This document shows, in pieces, positions 35,149 through 44,221 of a stretch of 64,000 bases of DNA. The DNA comes from Arthrobacter sp. D5-1. Its GTDB lineage: Bacteria > Actinomycetota > Actinomycetes > Actinomycetales > Micrococcaceae. Position numbers and translations under genes: made by a program. Location of the stretch: positions 248,001 to 312,000 of the forward strand of contig NZ_CP014572.1 in the NCBI RefSeq assembly GCF_017357425.1, read 5' to 3'. How positions within the stretch are numbered: the first letter of the stretch is position 1; every line of letters starts with the position of its first letter. The notes under the pieces were generated by a model that was given only the letters and a program-made list of their open reading frames with translations, made no database searches and was not told where the DNA came from.

Positions 35149-36065
35149 CAGTGGTGGATGCTTTCCTGGTCGCGGTGGGCGGCTGGCTCTATTTGGAAGG
35201 TGGAGTGTTCGACGCTGATGTCGAAGTGCTGGGCCACGCAGGCCTGCAGATCCGCCAGGATCGTGGCGGCATGCCCGTCGGTCATGCAGTTGTCCTCCAC
35301 GGTGACGTGGGCGGAGAGGACCGGTGTTCCGGAGGCCACCAGGGTGGCGTGGAGGTCGTGGACGTCGATGACGTGGGGCAGCGCCAGGATGTGCTCGCGC
35401 ACCTTGGCCAGGTCCAATCCCTTGGGGGTGGATTCCATGAGCACGTTCACGGTGTCACGGAGCAGTTTAAGTGTGCGCGGGATGATCAGGACGCCGATGA
35501 GCAACGACACGAGGGCATCGGCCTGAAGCCAGCCGGTCACGGCGATAATGATGGCTGCCGCGATGACGGCCACGGAACCGAGGGCGTCATTGAGCACCTC
35601 CAGGAAGGCCGCCTTCATGTTGAAGTTGTGATTCCGTCCGGAAGCGAGAATAAGAAGGCCGATCGCGTTACCGGCCAGCCCGATGATGCCGAACCAAAGC
35701 ATCGTGGACTCGCCAATTTCCGGGGGCTCGAAGAACCGGCGGATGCCTTCAACGATGACGAAGCCCCCGACCGCGAGCAGCAGGGCCGCTTGTCCGGCGG
35801 CGGCGATGATTTCGGCACGCTTGTAACCCCAGGTGCGCGTCAGCGTGGCTGGCTTCAACGCCAATGATGCGGCGATGAGCGCTATCAGCAGCCCTGCCGA
35901 GTCGGTGAACATGTGGCCGGCATCTGCCAGCAGCGCCAGACTGCCGGTCAATACGGAGCCGATTATCTCTGCAATCATGACCGTGAAGGTGATGGCGAAG
36001 ACGGTGATGAGTTTGCCGCGGCGGGCCGTTGCCGCGGCGGCGTGGTCGTGCTCGTGACCGCTCAT
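35148..36065 (-). CDS. czcD: Cation diffusion facilitator (CzcD-like)
   Basis: A 305-residue CDF transporter with an N-terminal His motif (SGHEHDHAA) and six transmembrane helices. Metal-site residues are visible as LLADAGHMFTDSAG (helix 2) and EVLNDALGSVAV (helix 5, DxxxD-like ND-D pattern). The C-terminal cytoplasmic domain starts near residue 205. It exports Zn, Co or Cd by proton exchange. Its start overlaps the stop of the upstream regulator (ATGA). Confidence 0.9.
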   Translation of the reverse strand: MSGHEHDHAAAATARRGKLITVFAITFTVMIAEIIGSVLTGSLALLADAGHMFTDSAGLLIALIAASLALKPATLTRTWGYKRAEIIAAAGQAALLLAVGGFVIVEGIRRFFEPPEIGESTMLWFGIIGLAGNAIGLLILASGRNHNFNMKAAFLEVLNDALGSVAVIAAAIIIAVTGWLQADALVSLLIGVLIIPRTLKLLRDTVNVLMESTPKGLDLAKVREHILALPHVIDVHDLHATLVASGTPVLSAHVTVEDNCMTDGHAATILADLQACVAQHFDISVEHSTFQIEPAAHRDQESIHH

Positions 36066-36439
36066 GATCGGACCTCCAGGGTGTCGGGAGAAGCCAGGGA
36101 GCCTGCAGTGGTGTCCTGGGCGCATTCGGGTTCGGCGCAGCCGCAGATCGTATCGACTGTCAGGATGGTACCGAGCAGATCCTCCAGTGCGTGCGCCAGT
36201 TTGGCGTCGGAGAGTTCGTAGCGGACACGCCTTCCGACCGGCTCCGCGGCGACCAGCCCGCAGTCGCGCAGGCAGGCCAGGTGGTTGGAGAGGATCTGGC
36301 GGCTGACGCCAATGCTGTCGGCCAGATCCGACGGGAACGCCGGGCCGTCTTTGATCTGCAGCAGGATCGCGGCCCGGGTGGGGTCCGCGAGGGCTTTACC
36401 GAACCTGGCCAGAACGTCAATCGTGGAAAGGATGCGCAT
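36062..36439 (-). CDS. CmtR-like ArsR/SmtB metal sensor
   Basis: A 125-residue repressor with recognition helix SRQILSNHLACLRDCGL (C56, C60) and a C-terminal cysteine cluster TICGCAEPEC (C99, C101, C106), again the CmtR pattern. It is the first gene of the operon regulator-CDF-DsbA. I start it at ATG 36439; the open frame continues upstream into the next gene. An inverted repeat at 36467-36482 is the likely operator. Confidence 0.85.
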   Translation of the reverse strand: MRILSTIDVLARFGKALADPTRAAILLQIKDGPAFPSDLADSIGVSRQILSNHLACLRDCGLVAAEPVGRRVRYELSDAKLAHALEDLLGTILTVDTICGCAEPECAQDTTAGSLASPDTLEVRS

Positions 36440-36466
36440 ACCCGCAATGATACAGAAGTCTGTGGA

Positions 36467-36482
36467 TTCAGAATATGCTGAA
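36467..36482 (-). promoter_or_regulatory. Operator of the CDF operon
   Basis: TTCAG-AATATG-CTGAA is a perfect 5-6-5 inverted repeat 28 bp before the regulator start, in the only AT-rich stretch nearby. It is a good site for the CmtR-like repressor. Confidence 0.6.
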
Positions 36483-36509
36483 CTTAATAGGGGTGCGGGA
36501 CTGTCCGGA

Positions 36510-38606
36510 CTAGGCCTGGCCACCACGGCCCCTTGTGTCACGTTCCTCGAGGCGGGCGAGCATGGCGTTGTAGGCATCCAGGTCAGCGTCGTTGGTGCGT
36601 GCGGCCGCCCGGTCGCTGCGCCGTGTTTCGCGGGCATCGGAGCGTGACCACATGACGGCCACGCCGATGGCGATCAGCAAGGTCGGGACCTCACCGATAC
36701 CCCAGGTGATAGCGCCGGCCATTTGCTGGTCCTCCAAGGGCGGCGCTCCCCACTCGCGGCCCAGTTCCGTAAACCACTCCGGCTGGATCAGGGTGGTCGA
36801 GCCCATCAGGGTGACACCAAAGAACGCGTGGAAGGCCATGGTGGCCAAAAGGAGCAGCAACCGCAGAGGATACGGCGCCCGGCGCGGGATCGGGTCGGTG
36901 CCGATCATCGACAGGACGAACAGGTAGCCGGTGATCACGAAATGGACCGTCATAAGTTCGTGCCCGGCGTGTTCCCGGAGGGCAAAGCCGAACGCATCGG
37001 AGTAGTAGAACAAGACGATGGAACCGGCGAAATTGGCGGCAACGAAGAGGGGATGCGTCACGACGGCGGCCACCCGTGAATGAACCAGGACCATGATCCA
37101 CTCACGTGGTCCGCGGGAACCGTCAGTCCGCGGCTTGAGCGCCCTGAGCGCCAGCGTCACCGGGGCTCCGAGGACGAGAAACACGGGGACGACCATGGTC
37201 AGGGCCATGTGATCGAGCATGTGTGCACTGAAAAGTATGCGCCCGTACACCGACGGCCCACCTGAGGTGAAAAACACCAGCGCCGCCAACCCAACGAGCC
37301 AGGCCAGGCTGCGTATCCACGGCCAACTGTCCCCGCGGCGGCGCAGACGCCGCGCCGCCCTCAGGTACAGGTAGGCGGCGAAGAGGGCGAAGGCGATCCA
37401 GAGCCAGTCCGGGCGCCACATGGTGAACCAGCGTTCGGGGGTCAGTTCCGGTGGCAGGAGGTATCCGGTGAGGACCTCCGCGGGGGTCAGGGCGGGACGG
37501 ATGTCCTCCCCGGTTGGGGTGGGCGTGCGGCTCAGCGCTGCGGCGAGGCCGCTGACGGCGCCCATGATCAGCAGTTCGACCACGATGAACCGCCACAGCA
37601 GCCCGGTGGCCTGCCCGTTCCCGGACTTCACGCTCAAAGCCGGAATCAGTCGCTTCCGGTGCAGGAACCCGATCGCTCCCAAGACAATGGCGGCCACCGT
37701 TTTTGCCATGAGCAGGACGCCGTAGGGAGAGGCCAGCCCCGCGGGAATCTCGATGCGGATCGTGGCGTTGATGATTCCCGAGGCCACCACGAGGACGAAG
37801 GCAAAACCGGCCAGGGTGGAGAACCGCCCGAGGACCGCCGCGGTGTCTTTGCCCAGGGCTGTCCCGGCAACGCCCAAGGCAATGAGTCCACCGAACCACA
37901 GGCACACCCCGACCAGGTGAAGGCCGAGGGAGTTGATGGCTTGTTCGTGGTCGTTTCCGCCGGCCGCGTGGCCGATCAGCATCACCGGCACCAGGCCTGA
38001 GAGGGCCAGCAACGCGGCAGCGCCCAGGCCTGCGCTGGATCGGACACCGAAGGTCAGGGTGGCAACGACCGAGGAAATGATGACTACCCACAGCCAGGCC
38101 GCCCCGTTGGGAAGCTCCGTAATGTACGAGGTCAGTTGCGCGCCGAATTCGGGGCTGCCCGAGACGGGCACGCCGGCGATATCGGAGAAGCTGAACACCA
38201 ATACCGCCAGGGCCGAAACGGTCCACGTCAGGCTCGCCACCGACGCCAGTACCATGATCCGGCTGAACGCCGGGTGCTCGTCGGCGGCAGCAATTTCCGA
38301 CGCCGTCACCGCCGGCCCGGACCGGCCCGCACTTTTGCGGCCCCGCAGTACCGGGGGCACGATGAACGCCGCAAAAACCAGCGCACCGATGGTGGCTGCG
38401 GCCGCTATGTTCTGCAGGGTCTGGGCGACACCAAAGCCCCACCGGACCAAAGCGCCAGGATCGCGGGTCTCGGCGGGCAGGGTTCCTCTCCCATACGCCG
38501 TCGCCGCCAGCACGACAACCACGGCGATCACACCGGCCACAGCGAACGAGCGCAGTTTCGGCGATACTGCCGTGCTGCCGCCGGCAGCGGAGGCTTTCAA
38601 AGCCAC
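36510..38606 (-). CDS. CopD-CtaG fusion membrane protein
   Basis: A 698-residue protein with about 14-16 membrane helices. The N-terminal part (to about residue 350) is a CopD copper-uptake domain, including LIGHAAGGNDHEQ and LHLVGVCLWFGGL. The C-terminal part (about 390-660) is a caa3-type CtaG assembly domain, with FSAHMLDHMALTMVVPVFL, LFYYSDAFG and FHAFFGVTLMG. Fusions like this are known in actinobacteria. It would move copper inward for cytochrome oxidase. It is divergent from a CadC-like regulator. Confidence 0.88.
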   Translation of the reverse strand: MALKASAAGGSTAVSPKLRSFAVAGVIAVVVVLAATAYGRGTLPAETRDPGALVRWGFGVAQTLQNIAAAATIGALVFAAFIVPPVLRGRKSAGRSGPAVTASEIAAADEHPAFSRIMVLASVASLTWTVSALAVLVFSFSDIAGVPVSGSPEFGAQLTSYITELPNGAAWLWVVIISSVVATLTFGVRSSAGLGAAALLALSGLVPVMLIGHAAGGNDHEQAINSLGLHLVGVCLWFGGLIALGVAGTALGKDTAAVLGRFSTLAGFAFVLVVASGIINATIRIEIPAGLASPYGVLLMAKTVAAIVLGAIGFLHRKRLIPALSVKSGNGQATGLLWRFIVVELLIMGAVSGLAAALSRTPTPTGEDIRPALTPAEVLTGYLLPPELTPERWFTMWRPDWLWIAFALFAAYLYLRAARRLRRRGDSWPWIRSLAWLVGLAALVFFTSGGPSVYGRILFSAHMLDHMALTMVVPVFLVLGAPVTLALRALKPRTDGSRGPREWIMVLVHSRVAAVVTHPLFVAANFAGSIVLFYYSDAFGFALREHAGHELMTVHFVITGYLFVLSMIGTDPIPRRAPYPLRLLLLLATMAFHAFFGVTLMGSTTLIQPEWFTELGREWGAPPLEDQQMAGAITWGIGEVPTLLIAIGVAVMWSRSDARETRRSDRAAARTNDADLDAYNAMLARLEERDTRGRGGQA

Positions 38607-38782
38607 AATGGTTCCTTAACGCAGGTCCGGACCTGGCTCCTCCAAGGCATCGGGGCCAGGCAGCGCAGGTGCATTCCAGCGCCATTCAAGATTATCTGTA
38701 GAGTTGTTCAGACGTTAATCGGTGGATGCCATCCGAGCCACGAAGGGCTCTCCCGCGGCCCCACCCGGCACGCCACAAGGCA

Positions 38783-38795
38783 AATGCGACGCATT
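38783..38795. promoter_or_regulatory. Putative operator between copD-ctaG and its regulator
   Basis: AATGC-GAC-GCATT is a short inverted repeat 25 bp before the start of the ArsR-type gene at 38820. The 213-bp divergent spacer has no other dyad that I noticed. Confidence 0.4.
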
Positions 38796-38819
38796 AGCAA
38801 GTAAAGGTAGTCTTGATGA

Positions 38820-39245
38820 ATGACCGGAACAGCACAGGCACTGCCGACACCGCCCGGCCAGCCGGGCAGCGAATGCGCCATCCGTTTGGTCGACGCCGAG
38901 AAGGTAGAGGCCGTCAGGTCCCGGATGCCCGCCGACTCGGACGTGACGGATCTCGCGGTGATCTTCGGGCTGCTCTCGGACCCTGGACGGGTAAGGATCC
39001 TCATCGCCCTGCTCGAAGGGGAGATGTGCGTGTGCGATCTAGCTGCCACCACGGGGTTGAGCGAATCCGGCGTCTCCCATGCGCTGCGCCTGCTGCGCGG
39101 CCCCCGCGTGGTGCAGGTCCGTCGCGCCGGCCGCATGGCCTATTACTCACTGGCCGACTCCCACGTGCGCATGCTGCTGGATCTGGGCCTCACACACGTC
39201 GGACACGCCGGACAGGACCGGCTGACAATGGTCAGCAACAACTAG
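38820..39245 (+). CDS. ArsR/SmtB repressor (CadC-like cysteines)
   Basis: A 141-residue repressor with a 40-residue N-terminal arm that includes C19 and a metal-site helix MCVCDLAATTG (C70, C72), like CadC of Staphylococcus (C58, C60 with N-terminal cysteines). The recognition helix is LSESGVSHALRLL. The sensed metal could be Cd, Pb or Cu(I). It is the first gene of a run with ctaG, resB and surf1. Confidence 0.8.
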   Translation: MTGTAQALPTPPGQPGSECAIRLVDAEKVEAVRSRMPADSDVTDLAVIFGLLSDPGRVRILIALLEGEMCVCDLAATTGLSESGVSHALRLLRGPRVVQVRRAGRMAYYSLADSHVRMLLDLGLTHVGHAGQDRLTMVSNN

Positions 39246-39290
39246 CGCAGGCCCTTGGCGTCACCGTCTCGTCCGGACGGCGGTACTGAC

Positions 39291-40259
39291 ATGGGCGACC
39301 CAGGAGTCGAAGGCCCGGTCTGGCTTCCCTCGCTGCCGCCGTCGCTGGGTGAGTACCTCGCCCCGAACCTGCAGCCTGTTCCGCTGATCCCTGCCTTGAC
39401 GCTGCTGGCAGCTGCCTTCTACCTCGCTGGTGCCATCCGCCTCTGGCGGCAGGGCCGGCACTGGTCCCCGGTCCGCACTGCATCCTTTTTGTTCGGTTGC
39501 CTGGCGATCATTATCGTCATGGGAGCCGGCATCGAAGGGTACGGGCTGCGGATGTTCTCCATCTTCATGTTCCAGCAACTGACCCTGATGATGGCCGTCC
39601 CGCCGCTACTGGTCATCGGATCCCCTGGGACCTTGCTGCTGCGGGCAACCCCGCACGGCCGGGTCGGCCGGCCGGTCCTGAAGGCTGCCCTCTGGGGTCT
39701 GCGCTCCCGCTGGGGCCGGCTGGCCATCCACCCGGCCTTCATGGTGCCGCTGTTCCTGCTCAGCTTCTACGGCGTCTACTTCTCCGGGCTCGCGGACCTG
39801 CTGCTGCCCACCTGGTACGGGCACGTCGGCCTGGAACTGTTGTTCCTTGCAGCCGGGATCCTGTTCACGGTGCCACTGATTTCCGCGGACCCGCTGCCGA
39901 CCAGGCAAACACACTTCGGCCGGATGCTGGACATCTTCGCTGAGATGCCCTTGCACGCCTTTTTTGGGGTTGTCATCATGATGGCCACAGCCCCCATGGT
40001 CAAGTTCTTCGCCGCACCGCCGGAAAGCTGGAACGTGGATCCCATGCAGGACCAGGGCCTGGCCGGCGGCCTGGCCTGGTCTTACGGGGAACTGCCAGGG
40101 GTGCTGCTGCTGATGTTCATCCTCGTTCGGTGGCAACGGGAGGAGGCCCGCGGATGGGTCAAGGCGGACAAAACCGCGGCCGTGGCGGGCGACCCGGATC
40201 TGGACGCCTACAACGAATACCTGCGCCAGCTGGCCAACCGTCCGGTGCGCCGCCGATGA
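39291..40259 (+). CDS. ctaG: CtaG, cytochrome c oxidase assembly protein
   Basis: A 322-residue membrane protein of the caa3 CtaG family with seven or more helices: MFQQLTLMMAVPPLLVIGSP, FYGVYFSGLADLLLP and MPLHAFFGVVIMM. It resembles the second half of the CopD-CtaG fusion at 36510, including the tail with DPDLDAYNEYL, so the two are paralogs. It supports copper delivery to the CuB site of subunit I. It ends ATGA with the resB start. Confidence 0.85.
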   Translation: MGDPGVEGPVWLPSLPPSLGEYLAPNLQPVPLIPALTLLAAAFYLAGAIRLWRQGRHWSPVRTASFLFGCLAIIIVMGAGIEGYGLRMFSIFMFQQLTLMMAVPPLLVIGSPGTLLLRATPHGRVGRPVLKAALWGLRSRWGRLAIHPAFMVPLFLLSFYGVYFSGLADLLLPTWYGHVGLELLFLAAGILFTVPLISADPLPTRQTHFGRMLDIFAEMPLHAFFGVVIMMATAPMVKFFAAPPESWNVDPMQDQGLAGGLAWSYGELPGVLLLMFILVRWQREEARGWVKADKTAAVAGDPDLDAYNEYLRQLANRPVRRR

Positions 40260-41887
40260 CCACTAATGGCTCCGCGGCCCCTGCCCGCACCGAAAAGAAA
40301 ACCCACCCCACCCCGCCCCCGCTGGGAGCCGTTGGCATGCTGCGCTGGGCCTGGACCCAGCTGACCAGCATGCGCACGGCTCTGTTCCTGCTGCTTTTGT
40401 TGGCCATCGCCGCTGTGCCGGGATCACTCTTCCCACAGCGCCCAGCCAACCCCTCGCTCGTCACTCAGTACATCAAGAACCGCCCGGACTACGGCCCGGT
40501 CCTGGACGCCTTGCAGCTTTTCGACGTCTATTCCTCGGCCTGGTTCTCCGCCATCTACATCCTGCTGTTCATCTCCCTGATCGGCTGTGTGGTTCCGAGG
40601 GCCCGAGCCCATTACAAAGCCATGCGTTCGCACCCCCCGCGTACCCCGAAGCGACTCTCCCGGCTGCCGGAGTACGGAACCCTGGAGCTGCCGGCGGACG
40701 CCGGGATCCCCGCCGCGGCCGCCATCGCCGACGCGGCCGCTGCGCTGAAGAAGCGCGGCTACCGGGTCCAGGTCAGGGACCAGGACGGAGCTTTGCCGTC
40801 ACTGGGTGCCGAGCGCGGCTTCCTGAAGGAAGCCGGGAACCTGGTGTTCCACACCTCGCTGATCGGCGTTCTGATCTGTTTGGCCATTGGCGGGCTGTTC
40901 GGGTTCCGCGGACAGAAGATCCTGATCGAAGGCGATACGTTCGTCAACACGCTCGTGGGCTACGACAACTTCGCGCCCGGAACCAACTTCCAGTCCTCGT
41001 GGTTGGAGCCGTTCACGATCACGTTGGACACGTTCGCGGTCCGCTTCGACAGGGAGTCCAGCAGGCAGTTCGGCCAGCCCATCGATTTCACCGCCCAGCT
41101 AAGAACCCGGGATGCGCCCGACGCGGCTCAGGAACCCCGAACGCTGAAGGTCAATGACCCTGTCTATTTCGGGGAGGTGGGCGTCTTTTTGGTCGGCAAC
41201 GGCTACGCCCCGGTCATCACTGTGCGGGACGGCAACGGCGACACGGCATTCAGTGGCCCGGTCGTGTCCATCCCGAACGACGGGGTCTACACCTCAACGG
41301 TTGTCGTCAAGGTTCCTGATGCCCGTCCGGCGCAATTGGGTTTCGTGGGATTCTTCCTGCCCTCCGCCATCAAAAATGATGAAGGGGTCGCTTACAGCTT
41401 CGACCCGGACCCGCTGAACCCCCAACTGAACCTGAACTCCTACTACGGGGACCTGGGCCTGGACGACGGTGTGCCGCAGAATGTCTACAACCTGGACGTG
41501 AAGGATTTGACCCAGCTTAACGGGCGGGAACTGCCCGCCAAGGGCATCACCTTGACTCCGGGTGGCACGTACACGCTGCCCGAGGGCAAGGGAAGTATCA
41601 GCTTCGATGGCCTCAAACGCTACATCGGTGTGGACATCCGCAGCACCCCCGGACAGACCGGCGTGCTGGTCTTTTCGTTGATGGCCGTCGCGGGCCTGAT
41701 GGCTTCGTTGTACGTGAACCGTCGGAGGGTCTGGGTTCGTGCCGGCGCCCACGAGGACGGGCGGACGATGGTCGAATACGGTCTTCTGGCACGGGGCGAA
41801 GACCATCGCCTGGCCGCCGAGGCGACGGCCATCCGCGCACTGCTGGCCGGGCAGTGGCAGCTCCAGGAGGGCCCCGGTGGCGTATAG
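40256..41887 (+). CDS. resB: ResB/Ccs1-like cytochrome c biogenesis protein
   Basis: A 543-residue protein with three N-terminal helices, a large external domain (about residues 230-470) and a last helix near 475-495, as in ResB/Ccs1. Signature parts are MRTALFLLLLLAIAAVPGSL near the start and KEAGNLVFHTSLIGVLI. ResB with ResC/CcsA attaches haem to cytochrome c. No ResC gene is present in this window. It overlaps ctaG by four bases and surf1 by eleven. Confidence 0.87.
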   Translation: MTTNGSAAPARTEKKTHPTPPPLGAVGMLRWAWTQLTSMRTALFLLLLLAIAAVPGSLFPQRPANPSLVTQYIKNRPDYGPVLDALQLFDVYSSAWFSAIYILLFISLIGCVVPRARAHYKAMRSHPPRTPKRLSRLPEYGTLELPADAGIPAAAAIADAAAALKKRGYRVQVRDQDGALPSLGAERGFLKEAGNLVFHTSLIGVLICLAIGGLFGFRGQKILIEGDTFVNTLVGYDNFAPGTNFQSSWLEPFTITLDTFAVRFDRESSRQFGQPIDFTAQLRTRDAPDAAQEPRTLKVNDPVYFGEVGVFLVGNGYAPVITVRDGNGDTAFSGPVVSIPNDGVYTSTVVVKVPDARPAQLGFVGFFLPSAIKNDEGVAYSFDPDPLNPQLNLNSYYGDLGLDDGVPQNVYNLDVKDLTQLNGRELPAKGITLTPGGTYTLPEGKGSISFDGLKRYIGVDIRSTPGQTGVLVFSLMAVAGLMASLYVNRRRVWVRAGAHEDGRTMVEYGLLARGEDHRLAAEATAIRALLAGQWQLQEGPGGV

Positions 41888-42734
41888 GTTCCTGCTGTCC
41901 TGGCGTTGGGCCGGTTTCCTGATGGTCGCGGCACTGTTTGCCGCCGCGTGTATTGGACTGGGAAACTGGCAGATGGATCGCCGGAACCAGGCCGTGACCG
42001 AGATCCGCAGGGTCCAGGAGAACTACGACAAATCCCCTATGCCGTTCAAGGATGCCCGTCCTTATTTTGACGTCGCCGACCCTGAGGCGAAATGGACGAC
42101 CGTATCCGTGACTGGCCGGTACCTTGGGCAGGACCAGAGAATCGTCAGGAACCGGCCGAACAATTCCGCCGCCGGATACGAGGTATTGGTCCCGTTCCGG
42201 GTGAGCTCCGGTGAGACGATCGCGATCAACAGGGGATGGCTGCCGATCGGCAATGACCGGCCCGGATACCCCGACACCGTGCCTGGCCCGCCGACCGGCG
42301 AGGTTACCGCGGTCGTCCGGATCAAACCGTCCGAACCTGATCTTGGCCGTGACGCACCCGAGGGCCAGCTGGCCAGCATTGACCTGTCCTATTACGGGAA
42401 GCAACTCGATTACCCGCTCATGAGGGGCAGCTACGGGGTGATGGCCTCGGAGTCCCCACAGCCGGCCGTGGCCCCCCAGCAGCTCGCCGCGCCGGCGGTC
42501 AAGGAAGGGTCGAACCTGTCCTACGCCCTGCAGTGGATCACGTTCGGGATCCTGGCCTTCGTCGGATTTGGATACATGGCACGGCAACAGGCCCGGATCG
42601 GTCGCGAGGAACGCGACATGCCGGACGACGTGGCGGACCCGGTTGAAGCCCTTCAGCAGCCCCGGGCGACATCCCGACCCAAGCGCTCCGGCTCCGAAGA
42701 AGAAGACGCGCTTCTGGACTCCATGGGACTCTAA
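41877..42734 (+). CDS. SURF1-family protein
   Basis: A 285-residue SURF1 protein with two membrane helices, at about 10-30 and 217-237, flanking an external domain. Family motifs are GLGNWQMDRR, VTGRYLGQDQRIVRNR, GWLPIGNDRP and the SYALQWITFG before helix 2. SURF1 helps build the haem a3/CuB site of cytochrome oxidase. GTG at 41877 is preceded by GGAGG at 5 bp and overlaps resB. The C-terminal 45 residues are charged and not conserved. Confidence 0.88.
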   Translation: MAYRFLLSWRWAGFLMVAALFAAACIGLGNWQMDRRNQAVTEIRRVQENYDKSPMPFKDARPYFDVADPEAKWTTVSVTGRYLGQDQRIVRNRPNNSAAGYEVLVPFRVSSGETIAINRGWLPIGNDRPGYPDTVPGPPTGEVTAVVRIKPSEPDLGRDAPEGQLASIDLSYYGKQLDYPLMRGSYGVMASESPQPAVAPQQLAAPAVKEGSNLSYALQWITFGILAFVGFGYMARQQARIGREERDMPDDVADPVEALQQPRATSRPKRSGSEEEDALLDSMGL

Positions 42735-43076
42735 CCCCCCGGCCTGGGCAAGGATGACAGCGGCAACCAGGCCGTCACGCCGTCACCGTGAGGAGCGTGC
42801 CCGCCTGGTTGTCCGGGCCGATCCGTTGCCGCGGAAACACCGTCCCTTTGGGGAACCATCAGGATCCCTTGCTGGCCCTCGCGTACACCTCAGCACGGGG
42901 CAATCGACACAGCTCTGTGCCCGGCACGCCCGGGACCGGAACCATCCGGATGTGGGGTTCGTTGGTGCCATTAGCTGCTCATCTGAAGATACGCACCTAT
43001 GTAGCTTGGCTTGGGCTGCGAGAAGCGAGACCGGGACAGGCACCAGCGCCCACGCCGCGCACGTAGTGTCACGAAA
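42735..43076. other. Intergenic region, no gene seen
   Basis: About 340 bp between the SURF1 gene and the promoter of the riboswitch. It has no frame with a good start, no T-rich terminator and no clear repeats. Confidence 0.4.
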
Positions 43077-43105
43077 TTGTAACGATGAGGCTTTGCGGCT
43101 ACTAT
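43077..43105 (+). promoter_or_regulatory. Sigma-70-type promoter
   Basis: TTGTAA (43077-43082) and TACTAT (43100-43105) are separated by exactly 17 bp. They precede the riboswitch and the M23 peptidase gene, so transcription should start near 43112. Confidence 0.65.
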
Positions 43106-43182
43106 TAGTTCAGGTTTTTCTGTACTAAAACCCTTGATGCCGCACGCTCAGCCCCGCCGGTGGCATCAAACGACTATCCCTT

Positions 43183-43326
43183 TTACGGCGGGGGTGGAGG
43201 ACCCAGAATCGGCAGCCAGCCTGCCTTGGGGTGAAGCCGCGATGTCGGTGGTCAGATGGCCACCGGGGTGCGGCCGGGTATTTCCTTGGCCCGAACCCGA
43301 CAGCTAACTTCGCAGGCGAACCGAAA
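43183..43326 (+). ncRNA. c-di-AMP (ydaO-yuaA) riboswitch
   Basis: The conserved ydaO blocks occur in order: GGAGGACCCA (about 43196), GGGGTGAAG (about 43228), GGCCCGAACCCGACAGCTAAC (43288-43308) and GCAGGCGAACCG. ACGGCGG at the 5' end and GAACCG at the 3' end can close the P1 stem. A separate hairpin (TGATGCC/GGCATCA, about 43135-43168) comes before. The GAAAGGA ribosome-binding site touches the 3' edge, so c-di-AMP binding could hide it. This class often controls cell-wall hydrolases in actinobacteria. Confidence 0.88.
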
Positions 43327-43335
43327 GGATCCCCC

Positions 43336-44160
43336 TTGTCTTCCTTATCCCCCCATGGCCGCCGCCGAAAACCAACCTCCGGTCCCTTGCTTCGCGCGGC
43401 CGCCCGGACGACTTCCCGGGTTACGCCGCAGCACCGGGGTGTGCCGGCTGCCGGGCCGCGCGTGAGCCGACGCAAACAGGTCACGGCTGCCGCCACGCTG
43501 AGCGTCGCCGCGATTCTGACCGCTTCTCTAACGGCCGCCCACGCCGGACCGGCCCCCGCCGGAGCCGGCCCCGTTGTGCAAGCCTCAGCGGCGAAAGCTT
43601 CCATTGCGCCGGTTCAGGCCTCTGCCGGGGCGTCCATCAGCTATGAACGGCCCGCTGTCACCACCGAGCAGGCGCCGTTGCCCGTGCCCGCCAAGACCCA
43701 GGGTGCCGCCGCGGGCACGGCATCTCCGACGGCTGTCTCCCCCGCACCGGCTGTTGCCCCCGCTGCTTCCTCTGCCCGGCTCGGCGCGCCGCTGGCCAGC
43801 ATGTCCGTCACGTCGCCGTTCGGTATCCGCTCCAGCCCGATCAGCGGCTCCGGGGAACTGCATACCGGACTGGACCTCGTGGCAGCGTGCCAGACCGCGG
43901 TGTTCGCCGCAGGCAATGGAACGGTCGTGGAGGCGGGTTGGTCACCCTATGGGGGCGGAAACAGGATCGTGGTGGACCACGGCAACGGCTTGAAGAGTAC
44001 GTATAACCATCTGGCGTCCATCGAAACCTCTGTCGGGGCGACCGTGGCCGCCGGCCAGCGGCTCGCCGCGGCCGGGACCACCGGAGCCTCCACCGGCTGC
44101 CACCTGCACTTCGAGGTGCTTTTGAACGGTCAGACAGTGAATCCGCAGGGCTGGATGTGA
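43336..44160 (+). CDS. M23-family peptidoglycan endopeptidase
   Basis: A 274-residue secreted protein starting at TTG 43336, after GAAAGGA. A long basic N-terminal region leads to a signal helix (LSVAAILTASLTAAHA). An Ala/Pro-rich linker follows, then a LytM/M23 domain in the last 110 residues. Zinc-site motifs are HTGLD and CHLHFE, and YNHLASI is the active-site His region. It would cut peptide crosslinks in the cell wall. The riboswitch ties it to c-di-AMP levels. Confidence 0.85.
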   Translation: MSSLSPHGRRRKPTSGPLLRAAARTTSRVTPQHRGVPAAGPRVSRRKQVTAAATLSVAAILTASLTAAHAGPAPAGAGPVVQASAAKASIAPVQASAGASISYERPAVTTEQAPLPVPAKTQGAAAGTASPTAVSPAPAVAPAASSARLGAPLASMSVTSPFGIRSSPISGSGELHTGLDLVAACQTAVFAAGNGTVVEAGWSPYGGGNRIVVDHGNGLKSTYNHLASIETSVGATVAAGQRLAAAGTTGASTGCHLHFEVLLNGQTVNPQGWM

Positions 44161-44221
44161 CCCTGGAGGGCGGCACCACTCACCTCGAAGAGGCGCGGCT
44201 TGTCGATCGAAGGGCACGCGG

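Noticed and set aside
37123..38685. 520-codon minus-strand frame
   Set aside because: It is an out-of-frame shadow of the CopD-CtaG gene, Arg/Pro/Gly-rich and without hydrophobic helices.
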